From Neorhodopirellula pilleata (GTDB lineage Bacteria > Planctomycetota > Planctomycetia > Pirellulales > Pirellulaceae), in assembly GCF_007859915.1 (NCBI RefSeq), contig NZ_SJPM01000002.1, positions 958,398 through 1,022,397 of the forward strand: a stretch of DNA of 64,000 bases. Direction: 5' to 3'. Position 1 is the first letter of the stretch. Every line of letters begins with the position of its first letter. Positions 49,685 through 59,515 of this stretch are shown piece after piece. The notes beneath the pieces were generated by a model. It did no database searches, was not told the origin of the DNA, and was given only the letters and a program-made list of their open reading frames with translations. The position numbers were made by a program, and so were the translations under genes.

Positions 49685-51088
49685 CTATGGTTTTGTTGAT
49701 TGAAGCAATCCGGCTTTGACGGCCTTTTCCATTTCCTTCTGTAAGTCGACGTACTGCGGATCGGGGAGATCCTCGGCGTCTCGGACGATTTCGGCAGAGA
49801 TGATCGAATCGGGCGGCAACTGCACTTCGTTCTTTTTCTTTTCCTTCGTCGGATCGACACGTCGCAGCCGCGACACCACATCCATGCCTTCGATCACCCG
49901 ACCGAAAACGGTTTGGTTGGTCGAGACGGATGTGATTGGCAAGTACGGAATCGCGAACTGTGAACTGGCCGAGTTCGGGATAAACTCGCCTTTGCCGAGC
50001 GGAATCTTGGCCATGATAAGCGAACCACGCAACGCGTTGCGGTTCCCTTCACTCTCGTGTTCGTCGACCAGAAACTCGCCTGAGTTACCTCGACCGTCGT
50101 TCGACGTATCGCCCGTTAAAGCCAACACGTTCGGTGTCACCACCGACCAATCCATACCTTCATAGAACCCACTTCGGACCAGTTTCAAGAAATGAGCCAC
50201 CGTCGAAGGTGCTGTTTCAGGAAACAACTCGACCAGAAAACTTCCCATGGTGGTTTCAAAACGGACTTGCGGTAGGGTTGCCGGATCGGTTGCCGCGATC
50301 GCCGCTTGTTCTTCGGTGAATTGTTCTTCCAAAATATCCATGTGAAACTGCAGTTGGCGATCGGCATCCTCCAAATCGTCGTCTTTCAAGGCGTCGTAGA
50401 CTTGGCGAGCCGATTTGAATTTGCCGGTCGCGACTGCGGATCGTGCTCCGGCAAGGTACAAGAACCGATAGTTTTGCCCCAGGTCGATCAACCGCGCGGC
50501 GGCTTCGAAGGTGCCTTGGTCGTAAATGTCGGTGTCAAAGTGAACTTGAACCATCGTGACGAGATAACTGGCCGCTTCGGAACTGGGCAAGAACCGGATC
50601 AAGTCCAGCGCCGCATCGAACTCGTCTTGCATCAAGCCCCAAACTTCTTCGCGTTTTTCCCGATAAGCAATGATCGCGGCGGGAGACCGGTCCAAGTCAT
50701 TGCGGTAACGAATCTGAATTTCTCGTAACTCGCCCATCGCCAACCGCAGCTTGTCGTTGGTGTCTCGAAATCGGGTCAACGTCGACTGGGCTTCGCCTTG
50801 AGCCTCTTCGGGCAGCTTCAAGATTAGTTCTTTCAATAGCTCAGGGTCGTCGCGAAAATCCTTCAAACTGTCACGCTCGGGTGCCAGCAACGATGGGACT
50901 TGACCGGAACTTGACGGTGATTCACCTGCCTCGGGCAAAGCCGCTGCTTCGGAATCGTCCGACAATTGCGGCGTTTCGGGAAGATTGCCATCCTGAGCAG
51001 CAACTCGACCGGCCGAAGCGGACACGACGGCAAGACAACCGACAAAAGCTAAAGCGGCATAGAAAACGAGTCCGGAAATGCGTGGCAT
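49685..51088 (-). CDS. Exported cyclophilin-like protein (probably non-catalytic)
   Basis: A 467-residue protein with a signal peptide (MPRISGLVFYAALAFVGCLA, cleavage near VAAQD). Residues 60-245 are a helical tetratricopeptide-like region (KFKSARQVYDALKDDDLEDAD). Residues 250-425 are a cyclophilin-type peptidyl-prolyl isomerase fold: RFETTMGSFLVELFPETAPSTVAHFL, SSQFAIPY, and QTVFGRVIEGMDVV. The usual FHRV...QGGD core reads WSVV...LTGD, so the catalytic arginine appears to be missing. ATG 51088 chosen to give the signal peptide; the longer frame overlaps the next divergent gene region. It may act as a chaperone or binding protein rather than an isomerase. Confidence 0.85.
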   Translation of the reverse strand: MPRISGLVFYAALAFVGCLAVVSASAGRVAAQDGNLPETPQLSDDSEAAALPEAGESPSSSGQVPSLLAPERDSLKDFRDDPELLKELILKLPEEAQGEAQSTLTRFRDTNDKLRLAMGELREIQIRYRNDLDRSPAAIIAYREKREEVWGLMQDEFDAALDLIRFLPSSEAASYLVTMVQVHFDTDIYDQGTFEAAARLIDLGQNYRFLYLAGARSAVATGKFKSARQVYDALKDDDLEDADRQLQFHMDILEEQFTEEQAAIAATDPATLPQVRFETTMGSFLVELFPETAPSTVAHFLKLVRSGFYEGMDWSVVTPNVLALTGDTSNDGRGNSGEFLVDEHESEGNRNALRGSLIMAKIPLGKGEFIPNSASSQFAIPYLPITSVSTNQTVFGRVIEGMDVVSRLRRVDPTKEKKKNEVQLPPDSIISAEIVRDAEDLPDPQYVDLQKEMEKAVKAGLLQSTKP

Positions 51089-51301
51089 GGGATGGCCGTG
51101 GGTTCCAAGAATTTGGACAGGAATCAGAACAGAACAGTCAGTCCGGCAGGCTACGCGGACGAGGCCTCGATGGTTCGCCAGCAACCGATCCCGGCTTGTC
51201 GGGCGGCGAATTAGGCGGGGCAATCGTCTCAACGTTATACTGTTGCTCATCGCCGCCGTCCTTTAGAATTGAGGCGGTGCGTGCGCCCTTGCGTATCGCC
51301 G

Positions 51302-54300
51302 ATGAGTCCGTCCCGCCCGCTTTCCTTCCACCCTTCAATGCCCATGCGTCCCGCCACACTTCACCCGCGTTTCCATTTGATCACTTGGCAAGTCCTTGCC
51401 GCATTGATGCTCGGCATCGCGTGGTTCTGCGTCCTTACCGAAAAAAACGTATGGGCGGCCGAAAACGGCAAGGCCAAGAACATCCTCATGATCGCTGGAC
51501 CGCCGAGTCACGGATACGGTGCCCACGAACATTATGCCGGATTGAAGGTCTTGGAAGAATCGCTGCTCGAGGCAAATCCAAAACTCAAAGTCGAGGTCGT
51601 TCGCGGTTGGCCTGAAGACGCTTCGAAGATCGCAGCGGCGGATTCGATCGTCGTCTATTGCGACGGCGGAGGTCGTCACGTGGCGATGCTGCACCGCGAC
51701 GCGATTCGTGAAGTGCTCAAGCGTGGTGGCGGGTTGGTGGCGCTGCATTACGCGGTGGAGATGGTCCCAGGTGAGTCAGGTGACGATTGGGTTGAACTGC
51801 TCGGCGGGCATTTCGAGATCCACTACAGCGTCAACCCCCACTGGGTCGCCCATTTTGATGCAATGCCCGAGCATCCGATCACCCGGAGCGTCGATTCGTT
51901 TCATGCCGACGACGAGTGGTACTTCAACATGCGTTTCTCTGAAACGGGAAAGCTAACCCCGATTTTACAATCCGTTGCACCGGAGGAAACGATGCGTCGG
52001 CCCGACGGCCCCCATTCGGGAAACCCCACCGTTCGCAAGATGGTCGCCGCCGGCGAACCACAAACGGTCGCTTGGGCCTACGAACCTCCCTTCGGTGGTC
52101 GTTCGTTCGGCTTCACCGGCGGCCACTACCATTGGAACTGGGCTCAAGAACCCGTCCGCCGTTTGGTCACCAACGCGATCCGCTGGACCGCCGGCGACGA
52201 AATTGAGTCTGAACGGTCGGCCATGAAAAAGCTTCAAGCCGAAGACTTGCTCAAGGACCAAGACTACCCGAAGCCCAAGAACTTGGACCTCAAGGAAATC
52301 ACGAAGAAATTCGACCTCGCGGTCTCCGGCAAAGACGCGAGCGGATCGGGCGACGGCAACCCGACACTGCTTGCCGCTTCGCCAAGGGTCACCACGCAAA
52401 CGAGTCGGCACCAGGTGGAATTGCAAGTCGACTTGAACAAACTCGACGCCGATCGTCGGCTGTATTTGGTGGTGACCCAAGGCGGTGACAGTTTCGCTTG
52501 TGATCACGTCGCCTGGATCGATCCGGTGCTCAAGGGCAGTAAGGGGGCTGCCAATCTCGTCGATCTGGATTGGGTGTCCGCCACCACCGGTTGGGGCGAG
52601 GTTCACAAGAATGCAAACGTATCAGGCAGACCCGTCAAGGTTCGCGGCGAATCGATCAGTGCGCCGGCGATCGGGACACACGCCCCGAGTGTGATCTGTT
52701 TCGAGATCCCTGAAGGTTACGAATCGTTGACCGTCATCGGTGCTCTCGAATCCGACGGAACCGATCAGAACGAGGGCAATACCACCAGCGTTCGATTCGC
52801 GATTTATACAGGCGGCGTTCCGAACGATCTTCAAACGCTCGATGAAAACTTACCTACCGGGCAACGTCATCCCGACAACGCGATCGCCGGTTTGGAAATC
52901 GCCGAGGGACTCGAGGCGACGCTGATGGGCAGCGAACCGAATCTGAAAAGCCTAACGAATTTGGACATCGACCACCGTGGACGCGTTTGGGTTTGCGATG
53001 TGATGAACTATCGCAGCCGCGCCAACGCACGGCCCGAAGGTGACCGCATCCTCATCCTCGAAGACACCACCGGCGACGGCAAACTGGACAAGATCAAGAC
53101 GTTCTACCAAGGTCCCGAAGTCGATTCGGCGATGGGGATCTGCGTGCTCGGTAACCAAGTGATCGTGTCGGCCTCGCCGACCATTTGGAAGTTCACCGAC
53201 GTCGATGGTGATGATGTGCCCGATTCCAAAGTCGCGATGTTCACCGAAACGGGACAACCGCAACATGACCATTCCGCCCACTCGTTCTTGTTCGGCCCGG
53301 ATGGAAAGTTGTACTGGAACTTCGGCAATACCGGGAAACAAGTTAAGGACGCCGATGGCGAAACGATCGTCGACATTCGTGGCCGCGCCGTCGTCGACAA
53401 CGGGCAACCCTTGTTCGGCGGGATGCCGTTTCGTTGCGACTTGGACGGATCGAATTTCGAAGTTCTCGCTCATAACTTTCGCAACAATTGGGAAACGACC
53501 GTCGATTCGTTCGGCTCGCTTTGGCAAAGCGACAACGACGACGACGGCAACCGTGGCACGCGAATTAACTTCGTGATGGAACAAGGCAACTACGGTTATC
53601 GCGACGAGTTGACCGGTGCCGGATGGCGTGACGATCGGATCACGCTCGAGGAGGAGATTCCATTGCGACATTGGCACCTGAACGATCCCGGCGTGGTTCC
53701 CAACTTGCTGCAAACCGGTGCGGGATCACCGTCGGGCATTTGCATGTACGAAGGCCGATTGTTGCCCGAGCGTTTTTGGGACCAAATCATTCACTGCGAT
53801 CCCGGCCCGAACGTCGTGCGTGCCTACCCGTCGCAACCCGACGGTGCGGGGTATTCGGCCACGATCGAGCCACTGATGACGGGTATCGCCGACAAGTGGT
53901 TTCGTCCGGCCGACGTTTGTGTCGCGCCAGACGGATCGTTGTTCGTGACGGATTGGTACGATCCCGGCGTTGGAGGTCACCGTCAAGAAGACAGCGATCG
54001 CGGTCGACTGTTTCGCTTGGCTCCTCCAGGGGTGAAGTACACGGTTCCGCAGTTTGATTTCAAAACCGCGGCCGGATGTGCGGAGGCTCTTCGCAACCCG
54101 AACCTGAGCGTCCGCTACATGGCTTGGACGGGCCTGCACGCGATGGGGCACAACCCGGCCACTGCTTCGCAAGCCCAAGCTGAATTGGAAAAACTTTACG
54201 CCGACGCGAACCCACGCGTGCGAGCCCGCGCGATGTGGTTGCTCGGCCAAATCGCTTCGGACCGGGTCGCCTTTGTACAGCGCGTCCTCGCCGACCAAGA

Positions 54301-55897
54301 TTCCGACTTGCGGATCGCGGGTATTCGTTTGGCCAAGTTGATTGGATTGAGTGTCGCGGAAGTTTGCGGCGGTCTCGTTGACGACGATTCGCCCGCCGTT
54401 CGACGCGAACTCGCGCTGGCGATTCGTTATGACGTGACCGATGCGATGCCCGGCGTATGGGCCAAGCTTGCCGCCCGACACGACGGTTCGGATCGTTGGT
54501 ACCTGGAAGCTCTCGGCATCGGCAGCGACGTTCGCGCGGACGATTGCTTTTCCGCTTGGTCCTCGCTCGTTGGTAAGAACTGGAACACGCCGGGCGGCCG
54601 CGACATCGTATGGCGGACGCGAGCCGACGCGGCGGCCGAACGAATCGTTGAATTGATCGCCGATCCGAAGTTATCGGTCGAACAAACCAATCGGTATTTC
54701 CGAGCGTTGGAATATCACAAAGCCGATGTGCGAGCGGCCGCGCTGAAAAAGCTGCTCGTCAATCGATCGTCCGAACAAGAAACGTTGGTAATCAATGATT
54801 TAGGGAAAACACAATCCACCGCCCTACGATCGCAAGCCGAGCAAGACGAGATCATCGTTCGCGCCGTGATGCGCATGCCCGGCGAAGTCAACTTGGCCGA
54901 GTTCCCAAAAGCGGAAAAGGCGATCGAACGCCACATCGCACGCAGTGTTGGCAAAGAGCATTACTTGAAATTGGTCGAGCGTTTTCGCCCAACCGGTGCC
55001 GAAGAATCGATCTACGCCATGATGGTCCAGTCGGGCAACGACACGCTTTCGATGCAAGCGGCGCAGTACCTCCTCAAGGGCAACGAAGGTTATCAAAAGT
55101 TCGTTGGCTATCTATCAACCCAACCCGTCGACGAAGCCAAGCGGATCGCTAGTTTACTGGGGACGGTCGGGAACCAACGTGCCGTCAAGGTCTTGGAAAA
55201 AACGATGGCGCAAGCCGAGCTGAGCTACGACGTGCGGGCCGCCTCGGTGCGGGCACTTTCCAAGAACAACCTCGGTATCGAATCACTGCTCAGCCTCGCC
55301 GAATCCAACACCATGCCGGCCGATTTGAAATTACTCGCCGGTGGTTTGCTGTCGACCTCACCAGACAAGAAAATCGTCGAGCGTGCAGCCCGGATCCTAC
55401 CTTTGCCCGAATCGTCAGGCTCGGTCAAGTTGGCGCCGCTGGATCAACTCGCGGCGATGTCTGGCGACCTGGCACATGGACTCGAGTTGTTCCGTGGCAA
55501 AGGAACGTGTAGCAAATGCCACGTCGTCAACGGATTTGGCAATCAAGTCGGTCCCGATCTCTCGGAGATCGGTAGCAAATTGTCCCGTGAAGCGATGTTC
55601 ACCTCGATCTTGGACCCCAGCGCAGGAATCAGCCACAATTACGAGAACTACATCGTGTTGTTAGACAGCGGCCAGATCGTCAGCGGGATTCTGGTCACCC
55701 AAACGGATGAAAAACTTGTGGTTCGCAACGCGGAAGCCATCGATATCGCGATCGACCCAGGCGATGTCGAAGAAATGAGCAAGAGTGAGGTATCCATCAT
55801 GCCTGCAAACTTGCATCAAACGACCGACCAACAGGGCCTCGTTGATATGGTCGAGTATTTGATGAGCTTGAAGAAAATTCAGAACCTAAGTGAGTGA
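51302..55897 (+). CDS. Giant secreted ThuA-propeller-HEAT-cytochrome c fusion
   Basis: A protein of about 1531 residues from the ATG at 51302; ATGs at 51338 and 51344 are also possible. After a hydrophobic export segment (near FHLITWQVLAALMLGIAWF) come: a ThuA-like domain (NILMIAGPPSHGYGAHEHYAG, then ALHYAVEM), a linker, a propeller-type sugar or polyol dehydrogenase-like domain (GRVWVCDVMNYRS, DVDGDDVPD, GPDGKLYWNFGN), a HEAT-like helical region (LSVRYMAWTGLHAMG, NPRVRARAMWLLGQIA), and a C-terminal cytochrome c domain with the heme-binding CSKCH (about residue 1403). This is a PVC-type membrane-bound-dehydrogenase/heme protein family. It probably takes part in periplasmic sugar oxidation. 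Confidence 0.88.
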   Translation: MSPSRPLSFHPSMPMRPATLHPRFHLITWQVLAALMLGIAWFCVLTEKNVWAAENGKAKNILMIAGPPSHGYGAHEHYAGLKVLEESLLEANPKLKVEVVRGWPEDASKIAAADSIVVYCDGGGRHVAMLHRDAIREVLKRGGGLVALHYAVEMVPGESGDDWVELLGGHFEIHYSVNPHWVAHFDAMPEHPITRSVDSFHADDEWYFNMRFSETGKLTPILQSVAPEETMRRPDGPHSGNPTVRKMVAAGEPQTVAWAYEPPFGGRSFGFTGGHYHWNWAQEPVRRLVTNAIRWTAGDEIESERSAMKKLQAEDLLKDQDYPKPKNLDLKEITKKFDLAVSGKDASGSGDGNPTLLAASPRVTTQTSRHQVELQVDLNKLDADRRLYLVVTQGGDSFACDHVAWIDPVLKGSKGAANLVDLDWVSATTGWGEVHKNANVSGRPVKVRGESISAPAIGTHAPSVICFEIPEGYESLTVIGALESDGTDQNEGNTTSVRFAIYTGGVPNDLQTLDENLPTGQRHPDNAIAGLEIAEGLEATLMGSEPNLKSLTNLDIDHRGRVWVCDVMNYRSRANARPEGDRILILEDTTGDGKLDKIKTFYQGPEVDSAMGICVLGNQVIVSASPTIWKFTDVDGDDVPDSKVAMFTETGQPQHDHSAHSFLFGPDGKLYWNFGNTGKQVKDADGETIVDIRGRAVVDNGQPLFGGMPFRCDLDGSNFEVLAHNFRNNWETTVDSFGSLWQSDNDDDGNRGTRINFVMEQGNYGYRDELTGAGWRDDRITLEEEIPLRHWHLNDPGVVPNLLQTGAGSPSGICMYEGRLLPERFWDQIIHCDPGPNVVRAYPSQPDGAGYSATIEPLMTGIADKWFRPADVCVAPDGSLFVTDWYDPGVGGHRQEDSDRGRLFRLAPPGVKYTVPQFDFKTAAGCAEALRNPNLSVRYMAWTGLHAMGHNPATASQAQAELEKLYADANPRVRARAMWLLGQIASDRVAFVQRVLADQDSDLRIAGIRLAKLIGLSVAEVCGGLVDDDSPAVRRELALAIRYDVTDAMPGVWAKLAARHDGSDRWYLEALGIGSDVRADDCFSAWSSLVGKNWNTPGGRDIVWRTRADAAAERIVELIADPKLSVEQTNRYFRALEYHKADVRAAALKKLLVNRSSEQETLVINDLGKTQSTALRSQAEQDEIIVRAVMRMPGEVNLAEFPKAEKAIERHIARSVGKEHYLKLVERFRPTGAEESIYAMMVQSGNDTLSMQAAQYLLKGNEGYQKFVGYLSTQPVDEAKRIASLLGTVGNQRAVKVLEKTMAQAELSYDVRAASVRALSKNNLGIESLLSLAESNTMPADLKLLAGGLLSTSPDKKIVERAARILPLPESSGSVKLAPLDQLAAMSGDLAHGLELFRGKGTCSKCHVVNGFGNQVGPDLSEIGSKLSREAMFTSILDPSAGISHNYENYIVLLDSGQIVSGILVTQTDEKLVVRNAEAIDIAIDPGDVEEMSKSEVSIMPANLHQTTDQQGLVDMVEYLMSLKKIQNLSE

Positions 55898-55969
55898 TTC
55901 ACAAACCGTTGACGCACGATGGCGGTTGATTCAATCGTAAACCCATTCGCAAAATTGCGAGAGAACCAA

Positions 55970-57238
55970 ATGAAATCGTTCATTCGCGTTGCTGTTTTAC
56001 TCCTCTACATCGCCGTTTGGGCATCAAACGTCCCGGCTCAAACATGGCCACAATTTCGCGGGCCACAGGGGAGCGGTGTCAGCGACTCGGTCGTTCCAAC
56101 GACTTGGAGCAACGACCAGAACCTCGCTTGGAAGACGCCTTTGCTGGGACCCGGTGCGAGCAGCCCGGTCGTTTTCGGCGATCGCGTTTTCTTGACCGCC
56201 TATTCAGGTTACGGCGAATCGATCGAAGATCCCGGTGACCGGGCGAATTTAAGACTACACGTTCTCTGCATTTCCTTATCCAGTGGCGATGTTTTGTGGG
56301 ACAAGACGTTTGAACCGTCGCCGGAGGAGCAACCGATCGGCAAACGCGTCGCCGAACACGGATACGCCTCACCGACGTCCTGCGTCGATTCCGAAAACGT
56401 CTACAGCTACTTTGGTCCTTCCGGCGTGATCGCGCTGACCCACGAAGGTGAATTGCTGTGGCGAAAGAATGTCGGCACCAACACGGTCGGTTTCGGCGCC
56501 GCAGCCAGCCCGATTGAATTCGAGAATTTGGTCATCATGAACGCGTCGATCGAAAGCGGATCGTTGTATGCGTTGGAAAAGGCGACCGGCGAAGTCGTCT
56601 GGCAGGCTGACGAAATTGACAAAGCGTGGACGACGCCGACGATCGTTACACTCTCCGATGGCTCCCGAGAACTGATCGTCAACCAACAAAACGCCATCCT
56701 CGGTCTCGATCCCCGAACGGGCCAACGATTGTGGACCTGCTCGGCGGTCGAAGATTACGTGGTTCCCGCGATCATCGCCGACGGCGAAACCTTGTACTGC
56801 AGTGCCGGGCGCAGCAACAAGACGTTCGTCGTCAAAGCGGGCGGACGGGGCGACGTGAGCGAATCCCATCTGATTTGGGACGTTTCGCGAGGTGCCAACG
56901 TGACGACCCCGGTTCTGCACGGCGGTTATTTGTTCTGGTCGCACGACAAAGCGATCGCCTTGTGCTTGCGAGCGAGTGACGGTGAAGAAGTGTTCCGCGA
57001 ACGGTTGCCGACCCGCAGCCGAGTGTACGCATCGATCGTAGGCGACCGCGAAAAGCTGTTTTTGACCACCCGAGACGAAGGCATCGTCGTGATCGCCGCC
57101 AAACCGCAATACGAGCAACTCGCCATCAACGAACTCGGTGACGAAGGCGAGTTATTCAACGCAACGCCCGCGATCATCGGCGATCGATTGTTGGTTCGTT
57201 CGGACGCGGCGTTGTATTGCATTCAAACGACGAAATGA
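55970..57238 (+). CDS. Secreted PQQ-binding-like beta-propeller protein
   Basis: A 422-residue protein with a signal peptide (MKSFIRVAVLLLYIAVWASNVPAQ). The mature part starts with the signature WPQFRGPQGSGVSD, which opens many planctomycete PQQ-propeller proteins, and contains repeated Trp-docking-like blades (ALEKATGEVVWQADEIDKAWTTP, LGLDPRTGQRLWTCSA). No catalytic residue set for alcohol dehydrogenase was recognised, so it is called a propeller, not an enzyme. It starts 72 bp after the giant cytochrome fusion and may be its partner. ATG 55970 gives the signal peptide. Confidence 0.85.
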   Translation: MKSFIRVAVLLLYIAVWASNVPAQTWPQFRGPQGSGVSDSVVPTTWSNDQNLAWKTPLLGPGASSPVVFGDRVFLTAYSGYGESIEDPGDRANLRLHVLCISLSSGDVLWDKTFEPSPEEQPIGKRVAEHGYASPTSCVDSENVYSYFGPSGVIALTHEGELLWRKNVGTNTVGFGAAASPIEFENLVIMNASIESGSLYALEKATGEVVWQADEIDKAWTTPTIVTLSDGSRELIVNQQNAILGLDPRTGQRLWTCSAVEDYVVPAIIADGETLYCSAGRSNKTFVVKAGGRGDVSESHLIWDVSRGANVTTPVLHGGYLFWSHDKAIALCLRASDGEEVFRERLPTRSRVYASIVGDREKLFLTTRDEGIVVIAAKPQYEQLAINELGDEGELFNATPAIIGDRLLVRSDAALYCIQTTK

Positions 57239-57513
57239 CGACCGGGGTTGCGAAAACCGGAATTGTTTTCTACCCTCTCCCCTCCTCAATCTCGCGACAC
57301 TTCGTTGCGAGACAATATTCCTTTCCCCCTCACGTCTTCGATGGGGCGAAGGGCTGATGGAACGCAGTGGCTTTTCCGAGTCGCGACGGTTCCGGTGCCC
57401 TGGAAAAACGTGGTGTTTTGCGGTCCGGCAATGGACCTCGATCCCGTGTCTTTCTCGAACCCGACGTGAAAATCCCCTGGAGTCTTGCCGCAAAAAGCGG
57501 CAAACCAAACCTG
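57239..57513 (+). promoter_or_regulatory. rpsB leader region
   Basis: A 275-bp stretch between the PQQ gene and rpsB. A hairpin TCTCGC (57290-57295)/GCGAGA (57307-57312) is followed by a pyrimidine-rich run. A second pairing CCCC/GGGG near 57326-57345 is possible. Ribosomal protein S2 represses its own mRNA in enteric bacteria; a similar control here is only a possibility. Confidence 0.3.
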
Positions 57514-58317
57514 ATGGCGAACGAAATTGTAAAAGAGATGATCGAGTCGGGCGTCCACTTCGGACACCGCACGAGCCTCTGGAACCCGAAAATGGCCCCG
57601 TACATTTTCGGCAAGAAAAACCAAATTCACATTCTCGACATCCGCGAAACCCTCCGCGGTCTGTTGCGAGCCAAGAAGTACCTTTCGCAAGTCGCCGCCG
57701 GCGGCAGCTTGATCCTGTTCGTCGGTACCAAGCGTCAAGCCGGTGAAGCCGTCGAAGAGCAATCGCTACGTTGCGGGATGCCTTTCGTTAGCGAACGTTG
57801 GCTCGGTGGAACGCTGACCAACTTCCGCACCATTCGTTCGCGTCTGGGTCGTCTCGAAGAACTCGAAGATTTGCGCACGACCGACAAGATCAACGATTAC
57901 AGCAAGAAAATGCAATCCTCGCTCAACCGCGAGTATCGCAAGATGTACCGTAACTTGAACGGCTTGCGAACGATGAATCGTTTGCCCGAAGTCATGTTCA
58001 TCGTCGACCCCGGCAAAGAGCGCAATGCCGTTCGCGAAGCCAAACGGTTGGGCATCACGACGGTCGCGTTGATCGACACCGACAGCGATCCGAGCTTGAT
58101 CGATTTGCCGATCCCCGGCAACGACGACGGTATTCGCAGCGTCGAAATGATCATGCGTGAACTCGCCGACGCGGTGATCGCCGGCAAGGGACAAACGCAA
58201 GTCGAAGCCAGCGACGCCGGAGCCCCGGCCGCCCAAGCTGCCGAGGCCGCTCCAGCCGAAGCCCAACCGACCGAGGCCCCCGCTGCGGAACCGGCTGACG
58301 AACCTGTCGCCGAGTAG
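57514..58317 (+). CDS. rpsB: 30S ribosomal protein S2
   Basis: A 267-residue S2. The S2 motifs are [21 protein letters not shown] near residue 13, [27 protein letters not shown] (about 94), and [20 protein letters not shown]. The last ~40 residues are an Ala/Glu/Pro-rich tail ([19 protein letters not shown]) not present in Escherichia coli S2; such tails are seen in some lineages and are probably flexible on the ribosome surface. The ATG at 57514 is chosen by homology; a longer upstream frame is not conserved. It precedes tsf by 219 bp, the usual rpsB-tsf order. Confidence 0.96.
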   Translation: MANEIVKEMIESGVHFGHRTSLWNPKMAPYIFGKKNQIHILDIRETLRGLLRAKKYLSQVAAGGSLILFVGTKRQAGEAVEEQSLRCGMPFVSERWLGGTLTNFRTIRSRLGRLEELEDLRTTDKINDYSKKMQSSLNREYRKMYRNLNGLRTMNRLPEVMFIVDPGKERNAVREAKRLGITTVALIDTDSDPSLIDLPIPGNDDGIRSVEMIMRELADAVIAGKGQTQVEASDAGAPAAQAAEAAPAEAQPTEAPAAEPADEPVAE

Positions 58318-58536
58318 ATCTCTCCGCTTGATACCGTCGCGGAAGTCGACAAGACTTTCGCGACGGGCCGATCGCCGGGAATGTGGCTTTGAATCCTTCG
58401 TCGATCTTTCACGAGGGTTTTCATCTCGGCATCGTCTGCAACGCAAACGCTCCCCTCGCGACTGTCGGCCGCGACGGTCCACCTCCCCACTGATTCCCAA
58501 CACAAACACATTCGATACTAGTTCTAGGAAGTAAAG

Positions 58537-59514
58537 ATGGCTATCTCCGCCAAAGACGTAAGTGAACTGCGCAAGTCCACCGGTGCCGGCATGATGGATT
58601 GCAAAAAAGCACTCGAAGAATCCGGCGGCGACATGGAAGGTGCGTTGGATTACCTCCGCAAGAAAGGCCAAAAAGTCGCTGCCAAGCGTGCCGATCGCGA
58701 AGCCGAAGAAGGGGTCGTCACGGCGATCGTCGAAGGCGACAAGGCTTTGCTGCTCGCCTTGAGCTGCGAAACTGACTTCGTTGCCAAGAACGAAAACTTC
58801 ACCGCCTTGACCGAACGAATCGCGAAGTTGGCATTTGAACACAACGCCAAGTCCGTCGAAGAAGTCAACGCATTAACGATCGATGGCCAAACCGTAACCG
58901 ATTACTTGGTCAACGAGACCGGCAAGACGGGCGAAAAGATTCTCGTCTCAGACGTTCACGTAATCGAAGGCAAGAACATCGCTTCCTACATTCACGCGGG
59001 CAGCAAGATCGGCGTCTTGGTTCACTATCAAGACGGCGGCAAAGAAGGCTCCGACCAGTTCTTCCGTGGTGTCGCGATGCACATCGCCGCCATGAAGCCT
59101 TCGATTCTGCACCCTGATGAATTCGACCCCGAGTTCGTCGAGAAAGAAACCGAAGCGCTGCGTGCTCAGATTGTCGCCGAGAACGAGCTAAACGAGAAAG
59201 AGAATCTCGGTAAGCCCGTCAAGAATGTGCCTCAGTACGCCAGCCGTCGCCAATTGACCCCCGAAGTGATGGCGGCTACCGAAACGGCAATCAAGGAAGA
59301 ACTGAAAGCCGAAGGCAAGCCGGAAAAGATTTGGGACAAGATCCTTCCGGGCAAGATTGATCGTTTCATCGCCGACAACACGTTGCTCGACCAAGAGCGT
59401 TGCTTGTTGAGCCAGTTCTATGCACTCGATGACAGCAAAACGGTCGAAGCGGCGCTGAACGACTTCCATCCGGAAGCCAAGATCATCGAGTTCAAGCGTA
59501 TTTCGGTGAACTGA
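58537..59514 (+). CDS. tsf: Elongation factor Ts
   Basis: A 325-residue EF-Ts, the nucleotide exchange factor for EF-Tu. The N-terminal helical module (ISAKDVSELRKSTGAGMMDCKKALEES) and the core signature SCETDFVAKNENF (about residue 76) are canonical, followed by the two core subdomains; the C-terminus EFKRISVN is compact. Length is near the family's 280-310 with a small insertion. The ATG at 58537 has a good AGGAAG about 6 bp upstream. The stop lies 1 bp before the stop of the convergent MFS gene. Confidence 0.96.
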   Translation: MAISAKDVSELRKSTGAGMMDCKKALEESGGDMEGALDYLRKKGQKVAAKRADREAEEGVVTAIVEGDKALLLALSCETDFVAKNENFTALTERIAKLAFEHNAKSVEEVNALTIDGQTVTDYLVNETGKTGEKILVSDVHVIEGKNIASYIHAGSKIGVLVHYQDGGKEGSDQFFRGVAMHIAAMKPSILHPDEFDPEFVEKETEALRAQIVAENELNEKENLGKPVKNVPQYASRRQLTPEVMAATETAIKEELKAEGKPEKIWDKILPGKIDRFIADNTLLDQERCLLSQFYALDDSKTVEAALNDFHPEAKIIEFKRISVN

Positions 59515-59515
59515 A

